Positions 53,397-62,537 are shown, numbered from the stretch's first letter. The stretch is DNA of 64,000 bases from Elizabethkingia bruuniana (GCF_002024805.1 NZ_CP014337.1:1116001-1180000); one strand, 5' to 3'. The notes: a model not told the origin generated them from the letters alone. Program-made: numbers and translations.

Positions 53397-55226
53397 ATGA
53401 AACAAGCAAAAAAAATATGGGCAATACTGGCTTTGGCAGTATTTGCAAACACACAGGCACAGAATTATTTGAATTATAATGTAGGAAATGCCCATTCGCA
53501 TAATGATTATATGCAGGAAATTCCTTTCTGGCAGGCATATTATGCTAATTTTGGTTCCATAGAGGCAGATGTTTTTCTGGTAAAAGGAAAGCTTTGGGTT
53601 GCCCATACTGAGAAAGAATTATCACCTGAGCGGACTTTGGAGAGCCTTTACCTTGATAATATAGCCAAACAGATTAAGCTGAATAACGGGCATATTTATC
53701 AGGATACAAATAAAAAGTTACAGCTATTAATTGATGTTAAACAAGATTATAAAACAACACTGGATGCTTTAGTAAGTACGCTGCAGAAATATCCTGAAAT
53801 TACGAATAATCAGGATATTAAAATTGTTATTACAGGGGGCAGACCGCAGCCTAAGGATTTCAAAAATTATCCTGCTTATTTATTTTTCGATGGTGATCTG
53901 GATAAAACTTATACAGCAGATGAACTGAAAAGAGTAGGAATGTTCAGTGCAGATTTGCCAGCTTTAGTAAAATGGAACGGAAAAGGTATCCCAAGAGATG
54001 AAGAGACTGCAAGAATAAAAAATGCAGTCGAAAAAGCACATCAGCAGCAAAAGCCAATGCGTTTTTATGGAGCACCGGATTTTCCGAATGCATGGGTTAA
54101 TCTTATGGATATAGGTGTAGATTATATCAATACAGATCATATTCCCGATCTGAAAAAGTTTATGAATACTATTCCGAAGAATTTTTATAAAAATCAGAAG
54201 GAATACAGCGTTTATAAGCCTACATATGAAACTGACGGGGTTAATAAAAAAGTGAAAAATGTAATTCTTCTTATTCCTGATGGTACATCATTGCCGCAGT
54301 ATTATGCTGCATTCACAGCGAACAAAGGAAAATTAAATGTCTTTAATATGAAAGCGACGGGATTGTCTAAAACCAATTCTTCCAACGCTTATATTACTGA
54401 TTCGGCACCGGGGTCAACAGCTTTTGCTACAGGTGTAAAAACCAAAAATACATTTGTAGGAGTTGATAATGAAGGAAAAGCTTTAGCGCAGATTCCGGAT
54501 ATCATTGCTGCAAAAGGAATGACTTCAGGTCTTATTTCTACCGGAGATGTTACCGATGCCACACCGGCAGATTTCTATGCACATTCCGATAACAGGAATA
54601 GTTCAGAACCTATTCTGAAAGACTTTGTAAGTTCTAAAACCAAAATACTTATAGGTGGCCCCACAAGCGGACTTACAGAAGATAATCTTAAAAAAATAAG
54701 AGAAGCTAAAATTGATTTATATAAAGATTTGAAATCTGTAAAGAATACCAATAACCGTACTTTAGTTATTGATCCTCTGGCTTCACAGAGAATAACTAAC
54801 GGAAGAGGAAACTGGCTGGCCAATGCTTTTGATCTTACCTTAAACGATTTGAAAACCAACAAAAATGGTTTCTTTATGATGGTTGAAGCTTCCCAGACTG
54901 ATGGTGGTGGCCACAGCAATAATATAGAGCAACTAGTGACCGAGTTATTGGATTTTGATTATGTTGTAGGAAAAGCAATGAAATTCGCTGATGAAAACAA
55001 GGAGACACTTGTTGTTGTTTTAGGGGATCATGAAACCGGAGGTTTAACTTTGTTGGATGGTAGCCTGAAAGAGGGCTGGATATTTGGCAATTTTAGTACA
55101 AACGATCATACTTCTATTCCTTCCAGTGTATTTGCTTATGGTCCTAATTCTAAAGAGTTTACAGGTTTGTTTGAGAATACAGAAATTTTCAACAAAATTT
55201 TAGCTGCTTACGGAATTCGGAAATAA
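53397..55226 (+). CDS. Fused glycerophosphodiesterase-like / alkaline phosphatase
   Basis: 609 residues with a signal peptide (KKIWAILALAVFANTQAQ). Residues about 25-260 are a GDPD/PI-PLC-like TIM barrel: NAHSHNDY, IEADVFLVKGKLWVAHTEKELSPERTL with likely metal/catalytic His and Glu residues. Residues about 285-605 are an alkaline phosphatase: LLIPDGTS, ITDSAPGSTAFATG (nucleophile Ser336), GDVTDATPADFYAH, MVEASQTDGGGH, VVLGDHETGG and the zinc-binding DHTSIP. All key metal ligands appear present. The likely job is to cut glycerophosphodiesters to glycerol phosphate and then to glycerol and phosphate in the periplasm. Located in the SusCD-PLC operon. Confidence 0.9.
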   Translation: MKQAKKIWAILALAVFANTQAQNYLNYNVGNAHSHNDYMQEIPFWQAYYANFGSIEADVFLVKGKLWVAHTEKELSPERTLESLYLDNIAKQIKLNNGHIYQDTNKKLQLLIDVKQDYKTTLDALVSTLQKYPEITNNQDIKIVITGGRPQPKDFKNYPAYLFFDGDLDKTYTADELKRVGMFSADLPALVKWNGKGIPRDEETARIKNAVEKAHQQQKPMRFYGAPDFPNAWVNLMDIGVDYINTDHIPDLKKFMNTIPKNFYKNQKEYSVYKPTYETDGVNKKVKNVILLIPDGTSLPQYYAAFTANKGKLNVFNMKATGLSKTNSSNAYITDSAPGSTAFATGVKTKNTFVGVDNEGKALAQIPDIIAAKGMTSGLISTGDVTDATPADFYAHSDNRNSSEPILKDFVSSKTKILIGGPTSGLTEDNLKKIREAKIDLYKDLKSVKNTNNRTLVIDPLASQRITNGRGNWLANAFDLTLNDLKTNKNGFFMMVEASQTDGGGHSNNIEQLVTELLDFDYVVGKAMKFADENKETLVVVLGDHETGGLTLLDGSLKEGWIFGNFSTNDHTSIPSSVFAYGPNSKEFTGLFENTEIFNKILAAYGIRK

Positions 55227-55267
55227 GTAGTTTATTCATTAATTTTAGGCAATAAAACTAAATAAAC

Positions 55268-57607
55268 ATGGACAGAAGAGATTTTCTGAAAAAATCGGGA
55301 ATGGTACTGGGAGGCCTTGGGGTTTCTACAGTTATACATCCTTCGATTTTAAAAGCAATGAATATTAAGCCTGCAAAGGGATCCACATTTTACGATGCAG
55401 AGCATGTGGTAATCCTTATGCAAGAGAACAGATCATTCGATCATTGCTTCGGAACATTACGGGGAGTAAGAGGATTTATGGACAAATATGCTTTCCGTAA
55501 ACCTGACGGGAAAAGTGTTTTTTTCCAAAAAGACAAGGCCGGAAAGACCTACGCACCATTTAACTTAGATATTAAAAATACCAGAGCAACCTGGATGAGT
55601 TCTTTACCTCATTCATGGACAAATCAGCAAAATGCTCTTAATAAAGGTAAGTATGACCAGTGGTTACTGGCAAAAAGATCCGGGGTAAAAGAATATCAGG
55701 ATTTGCCGCTTACTTTAGGCTTTTATAATCGGAACGACCTACCATTCTATTATCAGCTCGCTGATGCCTTCACCGTTTTCGATCAGTATTTTTGTTCTTC
55801 CCTTACCGGGACTACGCCCAACAGGCTTTTCCATTGGACAGGAACAATCAGAGCTGAAAAGAGTGGTGATGTGCAGGCTCATGTAGTTAATGATACTGTA
55901 GATTACAGCAGAAATGTACACTGGAAAACTTTCCCGGAAATGCTGGAAGAGAATGATATTTCGTGGAGAATATATCAAAATGAAATAAGTCTTTCTAAAG
56001 GAATGGGAGGGGAGCAGGAAGCTTACTTGTCCAATTTCACAGATAATCCAATAGAATGGTTCTCCCAGTTCAATGTGAAATTCTCACCTAAACACCATGA
56101 ATTTGTACAGAAGAAAATTACTGAGCTTAAAGATAAACTGAGCAAGAATCCGGATAACAAAGAACGCCTAGAAAAAGAACTTCGTTATTACGAAGAAGAT
56201 CTGAAAAATTTTGACCCTAAAAACTGGGAAAAGCTTTCTCAAAAAGAAAAGAATCTTCATAACAAAGCATTTACTATCAATTCAGGAGATCCTGATTTCT
56301 GGAGCCTTGAAGAGATAGATCCTGTAAACGGTGAAAAGATGTATCTGCCAAAAGGAGATGTTTTGTTTCAGTTCAGAAAAGATGTAAATGAGGGCAAGCT
56401 TCCGGCTGTGTCATGGCTGGTTGCACCGGAGCGATTCTCAGATCATCCGTCTTCTCAGTGGTACGGAGCATGGTTTATATCAGAAGTCATGAATATTCTG
56501 ACTAAGAATCCTGAAGTATGGAAGAAGACTATTTTCATTCTGAACTATGATGAGAACGATGGATATTTCGATCATGTTGTTCCGTTTCTACCACCTAATA
56601 ATCCACAACAGCAGCCCGATATTCATGGAGAAGGAGGTGCTGAATATGTAGATTTCAAACAAAAGTATTTTTCAACAGAAAAACTATATAGTTCAGAAAA
56701 AATGGAAGGTCCAGTAGGATTAGGGTACAGAGTTCCGATGGTTATGGCTTCTCCGTGGACAACGGGAGGCTATGTAAATTCTGAAGTATCAGATCATACA
56801 TCTGTTTTGCAGTTTTTAGAACATTTCCTGAATAAAAAGAAAAATAAAAATCTCCATGTAGAGAATATCAGTGATTGGAGAAGGGAAGTCTGTGGAGACC
56901 TTACTTCGGCATTCAATCAGGAAAAAAGTAAAAACCTTAAACTGGACTTCTTACAGGAAAAGGTTTTTATAGAAAGTATAAATGCTGCAAAAGAAAAGCC
57001 CGTTCCTAATAATTTTGTGGCATTGAGCGATGCCGAGCAAAATGCACAATCTCAGTATTTCCCGAAACAGGAAAAAGGATTAAAACCTTCTAATCCGTTA
57101 CCATATCACTTTGAGGTTAATTTTAGCAGCAAAGGAATTGATATGCAAAACCACACTGAGAAGGCAACGCCGGTGATGGTATACAACCGTAAAAAGCTAA
57201 ATGAAGATAAGGACTTTTTATTCCCGTATACGATGTTTAAAAAACAAAGTTTCAATCATGCCGTATCTTCTGAAAATGGCTATGATTGGGAGGTCTTCGG
57301 ACCAAATGGTTTTTACCGGAATTTTGAAGGTGATTCAGCTCCGAAAGTGGAAATAAAATTGACCCAAAAAAGTAATGGTGATGTTGAAATAATATTTATT
57401 TCAGCTGCAAAAACTATTACATTGGAAAATGCTTATACCAAACAGATCCAGAAAATTGATCCGGTAAAGACACCTAAAGTATTAATTCCGTCTTCTAAAA
57501 TTGGAGGCTGGTATGATCTGAAAATCTCTACCGGAAATCATAACTGGATTTTTGCAGGCAGGGCAGAGACAGGTAGAGTTTCTTCTACAGATCCACACTG
57601 GGCTTAA
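55268..57607 (+). CDS. Phosphocholine-specific-type phospholipase C (Tat exported)
   Basis: 779 residues. The N-terminus MDRRDFLKKSGMVLGGLGVS is a twin-arginine signal. The catalytic domain (about 40-560) has the bacterial PC-PLC/acid phosphatase pattern: HVVILMQENRSFDHCFGTLRG, SLTGTTPNRLFHWTG with the likely nucleophilic Thr, ILNYDENDGYFDHV and VSDHTSVLQFLEHF. Two C-terminal beta domains (about 635-770) follow, as in Pseudomonas PlcH and PlcN. Hydrolyses phosphatidylcholine or sphingomyelin to a lipid and phosphocholine. It begins 41 bp after the phosphatase gene. Confidence 0.93.
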   Translation: MDRRDFLKKSGMVLGGLGVSTVIHPSILKAMNIKPAKGSTFYDAEHVVILMQENRSFDHCFGTLRGVRGFMDKYAFRKPDGKSVFFQKDKAGKTYAPFNLDIKNTRATWMSSLPHSWTNQQNALNKGKYDQWLLAKRSGVKEYQDLPLTLGFYNRNDLPFYYQLADAFTVFDQYFCSSLTGTTPNRLFHWTGTIRAEKSGDVQAHVVNDTVDYSRNVHWKTFPEMLEENDISWRIYQNEISLSKGMGGEQEAYLSNFTDNPIEWFSQFNVKFSPKHHEFVQKKITELKDKLSKNPDNKERLEKELRYYEEDLKNFDPKNWEKLSQKEKNLHNKAFTINSGDPDFWSLEEIDPVNGEKMYLPKGDVLFQFRKDVNEGKLPAVSWLVAPERFSDHPSSQWYGAWFISEVMNILTKNPEVWKKTIFILNYDENDGYFDHVVPFLPPNNPQQQPDIHGEGGAEYVDFKQKYFSTEKLYSSEKMEGPVGLGYRVPMVMASPWTTGGYVNSEVSDHTSVLQFLEHFLNKKKNKNLHVENISDWRREVCGDLTSAFNQEKSKNLKLDFLQEKVFIESINAAKEKPVPNNFVALSDAEQNAQSQYFPKQEKGLKPSNPLPYHFEVNFSSKGIDMQNHTEKATPVMVYNRKKLNEDKDFLFPYTMFKKQSFNHAVSSENGYDWEVFGPNGFYRNFEGDSAPKVEIKLTQKSNGDVEIIFISAAKTITLENAYTKQIQKIDPVKTPKVLIPSSKIGGWYDLKISTGNHNWIFAGRAETGRVSSTDPHWA

Positions 57608-57637
57608 GGAAAATATTTGGACTTATTGATTGTCCTT

Positions 57638-57672
57638 AAACCTCATAGGTCCCCTAGGCCTATGAGGTTTTC
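57638..57672 (+). terminator. First of two tandem terminators after the PLC gene
   Basis: 12-bp stem AAACCTCATAGG / CCTATGAGGTTT, 9-nt loop, T run. Confidence 0.85.
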
Positions 57673-57694
57673 TTTTGTGGTTAATGAAAGATAA

Positions 57695-57727
57695 AAAAAT
57701 GGTCAGATATTCTTTCTGACCATTTTT
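57695..57727 (+). terminator. Second tandem terminator
   Basis: 13-bp stem AAAAATGGTCAGA / TCTGACCATTTTT with a 7-nt loop. Confidence 0.85.
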
Positions 57728-57761
57728 GTTCTTTTGGCATGTTTTTTATTTTAAACTTCAG

Positions 57762-57777
57762 GTTTCAAATTTGAAAC
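57762..57777. promoter_or_regulatory. 16-bp palindrome upstream of the DUF4403 gene
   Basis: GTTTCAAATTTGAAAC is a perfect palindrome that ends 5 bp upstream of a TATATTTG -7 box (57783). Its place over the spacer between -33 and -7 suits a repressor. Confidence 0.5.
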
Positions 57778-57782
57778 TTGTT

Positions 57783-57790
57783 TATATTTG
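57783..57790 (+). promoter_or_regulatory. -7 box of the DUF4403 gene
   Basis: TATATTTG, 17 nt upstream of the ATG at 57808. Confidence 0.5.
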
Positions 57791-57807
57791 TTCGTACAAT
57801 TTTTTTT

Positions 57808-59169
57808 ATGATGAAGAAAATACTTTTATTCGTATTGGTGTCTGCATATAGCTTTGCACAGGATAGTGTTGAATATAACTTTCCAAAAATAAAGTCAGGG
57901 ATTTCTATTCCGGTGGTTATTCCGATGGCAGAGATCAACAGATTAATTAACCAGTCTATTAACGGGGTTATTTATGAAGATAAATCCTATACGGATAACA
58001 ACAATGACCAGTTTAAAACCAGAGTTGAGAAAAACGGAAATATAGTAATACAGGGGTTAACCAATAATCGGATTATGATCTCTGTACCTCTTAAAATATG
58101 GGCAGAAAAAGGTTATGGCACCTTAGGTTATTATGCTTACCAGTCGACAAACTTTAGTGTGGTGATGAATTTTATCTCCAATATTAGCTTTAATAATAAC
58201 TGGACACTGAATACAGCGACTACAACAGCAGGTTTTGTATGGAAAGAAAAGCCTGTACTGGATTATGGTAAAGTAAAAATTCCTATATCCTCGCTTATAG
58301 AAAGCACACTTACCAAGCAGCAGCAAAAATTTACCGGAGTTATAGATCAGCAGGTAAAGCAAAAAATGAATATGCAGCCTTATCTGGTAATGGCGTGGAA
58401 TCAGTTTGTAAATCCTATCAATATCTCCGAAGAATATCATACATGGTTGAAGATTAGTCCGCAAAGTCTTTCTGCAACACCACTAAAAGTATATGCTAAT
58501 CAGATTTCCGCAACGTTAGGAGTAGATTTATATTCCGAAACATTCACAGGAAATCAGCCGGCAGCCGGTGCAAGTGTAACTACAGTGCCTGGTTTCGTCA
58601 CCAAACCTACAATAGATAATGTTTTCAAGCTGCAGACTACTGCAAATATTCCATTTACTGAAGCTACAAAACTGGCAGAGCAACAGTTTCTCCACAAAGA
58701 ATTTACCTTCAGAGAAGGGAAGTCTAAGATTGTGATTGAAAGTATAAAGGTATATGGAAAGGACGAGAAAGTAGTAATAGAAGCAGAGACAAGCGGAACC
58801 GTTAATGGTACTTCTATTATTACCGGTACACCAACTTATGATCCCATAAAAAAGAAAATTGTGTTCACCGATACCAAGTTCAATCTGAAAACAAGTAATG
58901 TTTTCCAGAAAACATTGGTATTCCTTTTCAAAGGAAAGATTATTAATATGATTGAAAAAGAATATGGTATTCCTACATTGGAGATGGAGAAGAGCTCTCG
59001 TAAGAGCATTGAAGAAAGTCTGAACAAAGAATATTACAAAGGACTATTTATAAAAGGTAAGGTAATAGATTTCAGACCATCTGATTTTGTGGTAGGGAAT
59101 AGTAGTATAACCGCAATTATCGATACTAAAGCAAATGCTCAGTTAATGATTTCAGGACTTAGTTTTTAA
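57808..59169 (+). CDS. DUF4403-family exported protein
   Basis: About 453 residues from 57808 (MMKKILLFVLVSAYSFAQ). The frame stays open to a TTG further up, but that extension crosses the -7 box, so the signal peptide marks the start. Features fitting the DUF4403 family: SGISIPVVIPMAEINRLINQSINGVIYED, NIVIQGLTNNRIMISVPLKIWAEKG and the beta-rich IVTGTPTYD-like C-terminal half. Probably an envelope lipid- or polymer-binding protein; no function is established. Confidence 0.84.
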   Translation: MMKKILLFVLVSAYSFAQDSVEYNFPKIKSGISIPVVIPMAEINRLINQSINGVIYEDKSYTDNNNDQFKTRVEKNGNIVIQGLTNNRIMISVPLKIWAEKGYGTLGYYAYQSTNFSVVMNFISNISFNNNWTLNTATTTAGFVWKEKPVLDYGKVKIPISSLIESTLTKQQQKFTGVIDQQVKQKMNMQPYLVMAWNQFVNPINISEEYHTWLKISPQSLSATPLKVYANQISATLGVDLYSETFTGNQPAAGASVTTVPGFVTKPTIDNVFKLQTTANIPFTEATKLAEQQFLHKEFTFREGKSKIVIESIKVYGKDEKVVIEAETSGTVNGTSIITGTPTYDPIKKKIVFTDTKFNLKTSNVFQKTLVFLFKGKIINMIEKEYGIPTLEMEKSSRKSIEESLNKEYYKGLFIKGKVIDFRPSDFVVGNSSITAIIDTKANAQLMISGLSF

Positions 59170-59188
59170 GCTGAAAAACTATAAATAT

Positions 59189-59222
59189 AAAAATGGCCGG
59201 ATATTTTTTCCGGTCATTTTTA
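59189..59222 (+). terminator. Terminator of the DUF4403 gene
   Basis: 13-bp stem (one G-T pair) starting AAAAATGGCCGGA with a 7-nt loop and T run. Confidence 0.85.
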
Positions 59223-59374
59223 TTTTTATACCCCTGTCAAAGTTAGCCTGACAATTAGTTACGTCAGTTAAAGTTATTATCAATGCATATTTGAATAAAT
59301 ATCGACATATCCATTATAAAAATGCCTATTTTAGCGCAACTAAAAAAACTCAATTTATACTATACAGGTCATTT

Positions 59375-60454
59375 ATGAAGAAAGTCGTATTTTTGTGTAC
59401 AGTATTATTAACCTTATTAAACTGTAAAACTTTGGATTTAAAAGAAATCAATTTAGACAAAGCTGCTTATGAGCAATTGCCGGAAGGGCTTTATGGAAAT
59501 TTGAAGACAACAAAAGGAGATATCCTTGTTAAATTTAACGATAAAGAATCACCAGTAACAGTTGCTAACTTCGTAGGATTAGCAGAAGGGAAAATAGAAA
59601 ACTCGGCGAAAAAGAAAGGAGAACCTTTCTACAACGGTACTATTTTCCACAGAGTAATCAAAGACTTTATGATTCAGGGTGGTGACCCTAAAGGAACAGG
59701 AATGGGTGATCCTGGTTATAAATTCGATGATGAGAAGAACGACCTAAAGCATACAGGAAAAGGTATTCTTTCTATGGCTAATTCTGGCCCTAATACCAAT
59801 GGATCCCAGTTCTTTATTACTGAAGTGGCAACACCTTGGTTAGACGGAAGACACACGATCTTTGGTAAAGTGGTGAAAGGTGAGCAGGTTATAGATGATG
59901 TAGCTAATGTAGAGAAAGGCGCTCAGGACAAACCAAAAACTGACATTGTATTGGAAAAAGTAACCATCTTTACAAAAGGAGATGCTTATAAGCATTACGA
60001 TGCGGCTAAACTTTTCAATGAAGGAAAATCTAAAATTGCTGAAAACAACAAAGTATTCGTTCAGAAGAAAGAAGAAGAGGCCAAAAAGAAACTGGAAGAG
60101 CTAAAAAGCGGAATGACAACCACTGCAAGTGGTTTAATGTATAAAATTACAAAAACTACAGATGGTGCTCAGCCGGTAGCTGGAAATACAGTTTCTGTTC
60201 ATTATACAGGTAAATTAACAAGTGGACAGGTTTTCGATTCATCAATTTCAAGAAACGAGCCTATCGAATTCCCTGTAGGAACTGGTCGTGTAATTAAAGG
60301 TTGGGATGAAGGTATTCTTTTACTAAAAGAAGGAGAAGAAGCTACATTCCTTATTCCACCAGATTTAGGTTACGGAGCAAGAGGTGCCGGAGGTGTTATC
60401 CCGCCAAATGCATGGTTAATCTTCGAAGTTAAATTAGTGAAAGCTAAAGCATAA
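59375..60454 (+). CDS. Peptidyl-prolyl isomerase lipoprotein: cyclophilin-FKBP fusion
   Basis: 359 residues from the Met starting a lipoprotein signal (KKVVFLCTVLLTLLNC). It has a cyclophilin domain (about 45-200: YNGTIFHRVIKDFMIQGGDPKGTG, NSGPNTNGSQFFIT, LDGRHTIFGKVVKG) and a C-terminal FKBP domain (about 265-358: VSVHYTGKLTSGQVFDSS, KGWDEGILLLKEGEEATFLIP, GYGARGAGGVIPPNAWL). A Lys/Glu-rich coiled linker lies between. Acts on protein folding in the envelope. The double-domain fusion is found in flavobacteria. Note the two active sites could act on different clients. Confidence 0.93.
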   Translation: MKKVVFLCTVLLTLLNCKTLDLKEINLDKAAYEQLPEGLYGNLKTTKGDILVKFNDKESPVTVANFVGLAEGKIENSAKKKGEPFYNGTIFHRVIKDFMIQGGDPKGTGMGDPGYKFDDEKNDLKHTGKGILSMANSGPNTNGSQFFITEVATPWLDGRHTIFGKVVKGEQVIDDVANVEKGAQDKPKTDIVLEKVTIFTKGDAYKHYDAAKLFNEGKSKIAENNKVFVQKKEEEAKKKLEELKSGMTTTASGLMYKITKTTDGAQPVAGNTVSVHYTGKLTSGQVFDSSISRNEPIEFPVGTGRVIKGWDEGILLLKEGEEATFLIPPDLGYGARGAGGVIPPNAWLIFEVKLVKAKA

Positions 60455-60467
60455 CATTTAGATAAAC

Positions 60468-60497
60468 AAAAAAAGGAAGCAATTTGCTTCCTTTTTT
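60468..60497. terminator. Bidirectional terminator
   Basis: 14-bp stem beginning AAAAAAGGAAGCAA with a 1-nt centre and T run both ways; it lies between convergent genes. Confidence 0.85.
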
Positions 60498-60507
60498 GTT
60501 TTTATAT

Positions 60508-61113
60508 TTATCTTCTTCCATCGTTTCTGTAGTAGTACTGCGGAATTACATTAATCTGTATCAGATCATTTTCACCTTGTATAGATTTTAGCTGACCAAC
60601 CATACGCTTGTTGTTGTCCCAGTCAGAAAAATAATCCAATGTAACATTGCCTACTTTTTTCAACTTTCCTTTTCTTCCCCAGATATCATTATCGAAGTAT
60701 TCAAAGTTTATATTTCCAATCTGTTTAAAGAAAAGATCCCGGTTCCAGATATCGTTCTTGTGGAAGTATTCAAATCCAATTCTTCCGATATTTTTAACCA
60801 TATTATTGCGTCCCCAGATATCGTTGTCACTATAATATTCTATAGGATATTTTCCGTATCTGTATCTTATGTTATCATTGGATGAGCGGTCAAAATCATC
60901 TCTTTGCTGAAAATTGTTTCTTCTGTTAGGCTGGTATCTTAGGAGCTGCCCATAGGAGTCGACTGTAATTACAGCATCGTCTGTATAAAGATCAACAGAT
61001 AAGATTGTAGAATTTTGTTCGGAAATGTTCACATCCAGGCCTTTTAGCTGTTGCCCCCATACACTAACAGATGTATAGAGTAGTGCGGCTGTAAATAGTA
61101 ATCTTAATTTCAT
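60508..61113 (-). CDS. Exported repeat protein (NDIWGR repeats)
   Basis: About 201 residues from 61113, with a signal peptide (MKLRLLFTAALLYTSVSVWGQ). The C-terminal half contains four imperfect repeats of about 22-28 residues with the pattern NDIWGR-x-KxIGxIxFEYF (YYSDNDIWGRNNMVKNIGRI, FHKNDIWNRDLFFKQIGNI, FDNDIWGRKGKLKKVGNV, and a degenerate last copy). A repeat of short strand-loop units is likely, like MORN or YD-type modules. Not recognised as a named family. Convergent with the peptidyl-prolyl isomerase gene. Confidence 0.75.
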   Translation of the reverse strand: MKLRLLFTAALLYTSVSVWGQQLKGLDVNISEQNSTILSVDLYTDDAVITVDSYGQLLRYQPNRRNNFQQRDDFDRSSNDNIRYRYGKYPIEYYSDNDIWGRNNMVKNIGRIGFEYFHKNDIWNRDLFFKQIGNINFEYFDNDIWGRKGKLKKVGNVTLDYFSDWDNNKRMVGQLKSIQGENDLIQINVIPQYYYRNDGRR

Positions 61114-61404
61114 GTGAGAAAGTGTTTGTTTAAGGTTTATTTTATATCTGAATAACTCCGTATCCAAGTCTTTTATCCCAACACATAAACTATGCCGCAA
61201 AATTCATTTTTGGAAAAAAATAATGATAAGTCTGAAAGTTTAAAACAGAATCTCTGTTTTAGGCTATTTAATCCAATACTTACAAAATTGTCAGTAACAT
61301 ACATTAAGCAATGTATTAGGAATAGCAGAGAGATCGCTATAATTTTGATATAAGAAAATAAGTGCTGTATAAAATGACTTGCAGTACATATAAAAATTAT
61401 CAGA

Positions 61405-62328
61405 ATGAAGTTAACAACACAAGTGAAAGCAGCTGCAGATCATATGCAGAATGTACAGGTATTTGATGCTAAAGATGCTTTGGATATGAGTCGGAAGAGC
61501 TATGAGAGTATGGCTGCTCAGTTCAGTGCCAAAAAAGGAATGGTAAGGATCATTGAAGAATTTAATATAGATAATGGAGGACATAATATTCCGGTCAGGG
61601 TATACCGCCCTGAAAATTCAGGAACAGAAAACTCTTCTGCTATTATTTATACCCATGGCGGTTGGTTTGTAGCAGGTAGTTTTGAAACACATGATGCAAT
61701 AGTGAGAAAATTGGCCAATGCTACTAAATCAGTTGTTATTTTCCCGGAATACAGGCTTGCACCAGAGCATCCTTTTCCGGCTGGATTAGATGACTGTATT
61801 TATGTAACCAATTGGGTTTTTGACAATGCCGCTACATTAAAAATCGATCAGAGCAATATAGGTATCGTAGGAGATAGTGCAGGCGGAGCATTGTCTGTTG
61901 CTATTGCTAATGAGCTGGGAGACAGATTAAGATTTCAGGTTTTGATATACCCGGCAGGAGATAATAAACTGAGTACAGAATCATGGCAGACCTATGCGAA
62001 CGGGCCGGTTCTTTCATTAGAAGGTGGAGTACAGGCATGGGAATGGTATTTACAAAAAGAAGAGGATAAACAGAATTCTTTAGCTGTTCCTGTTTTAATC
62101 AATGACTTTAAACATACACCGCCTACACAGGTCTTATTAGCAGGACACGATCCTTTGCATGATGATGGGAGAATGTTAGTGGAAAATCTAAGGACGTCCG
62201 GAGTAGAAACAGAAGTTGTTATTTATGAAGAAATGATACACGGTTTTATGCATATGGATTCTGTTTTTACTGAAGTTCAGGATGCAGTAGAAAAGATTTC
62301 TGTATTTATAAACAGTCATATATCTTAG
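61405..62328 (+). CDS. Alpha/beta hydrolase, hormone-sensitive lipase family esterase
   Basis: 307 residues, no signal peptide. Oxyanion-hole motif HGG in YTHGGWFVAGS, nucleophile elbow GDSAGG (Ser at about 157), Asp in LLAGHDPLHDDG and His in EEMIHGFMHM, so the triad is intact. PEYRLAPEHPFPAGLDD also fits the HSL family (bacterial lipase family IV). Likely a short-chain carboxylesterase. It is monocistronic, with a terminator downstream. Confidence 0.92.
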   Translation: MKLTTQVKAAADHMQNVQVFDAKDALDMSRKSYESMAAQFSAKKGMVRIIEEFNIDNGGHNIPVRVYRPENSGTENSSAIIYTHGGWFVAGSFETHDAIVRKLANATKSVVIFPEYRLAPEHPFPAGLDDCIYVTNWVFDNAATLKIDQSNIGIVGDSAGGALSVAIANELGDRLRFQVLIYPAGDNKLSTESWQTYANGPVLSLEGGVQAWEWYLQKEEDKQNSLAVPVLINDFKHTPPTQVLLAGHDPLHDDGRMLVENLRTSGVETEVVIYEEMIHGFMHMDSVFTEVQDAVEKISVFINSHIS

Positions 62329-62377
62329 CATTTGGAGCTATATCCGGTAAATAAAAGTGCAGAATAATTAGTAGTTG

Positions 62378-62405
62378 TGACCGGAAGAAATTCCGGTCAT
62401 TTTTA
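62378..62405 (+). terminator. Terminator of the esterase gene
   Basis: 9-bp stem TGACCGGAA / TTCCGGTCA, GAAA tetraloop, T run. Confidence 0.9.
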
Positions 62406-62476
62406 TAGGCCGTAGTTACGTTTGGAAAAGTATATTGCTTTTTACTGTTCAGCTTTATTTTTACATTCTTTGTTGT

Positions 62477-62484
62477 TACTTTTG
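62477..62484 (+). promoter_or_regulatory. -7 box of the DUF1801 gene
   Basis: TACTTTTG, 53 nt upstream of the start. Confidence 0.4.
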
Positions 62485-62537
62485 TAGTGATACAGAAATA
62501 TTACGGTAGGTTATACCATATAGAACGAGTATAGAAC

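Noticed and set aside
48901..57607. Classical polysaccharide utilisation locus
   Set aside because: A SusCD pair is present, but no glycoside hydrolase, lyase or carbohydrate esterase; all enzymes act on phosphoesters.
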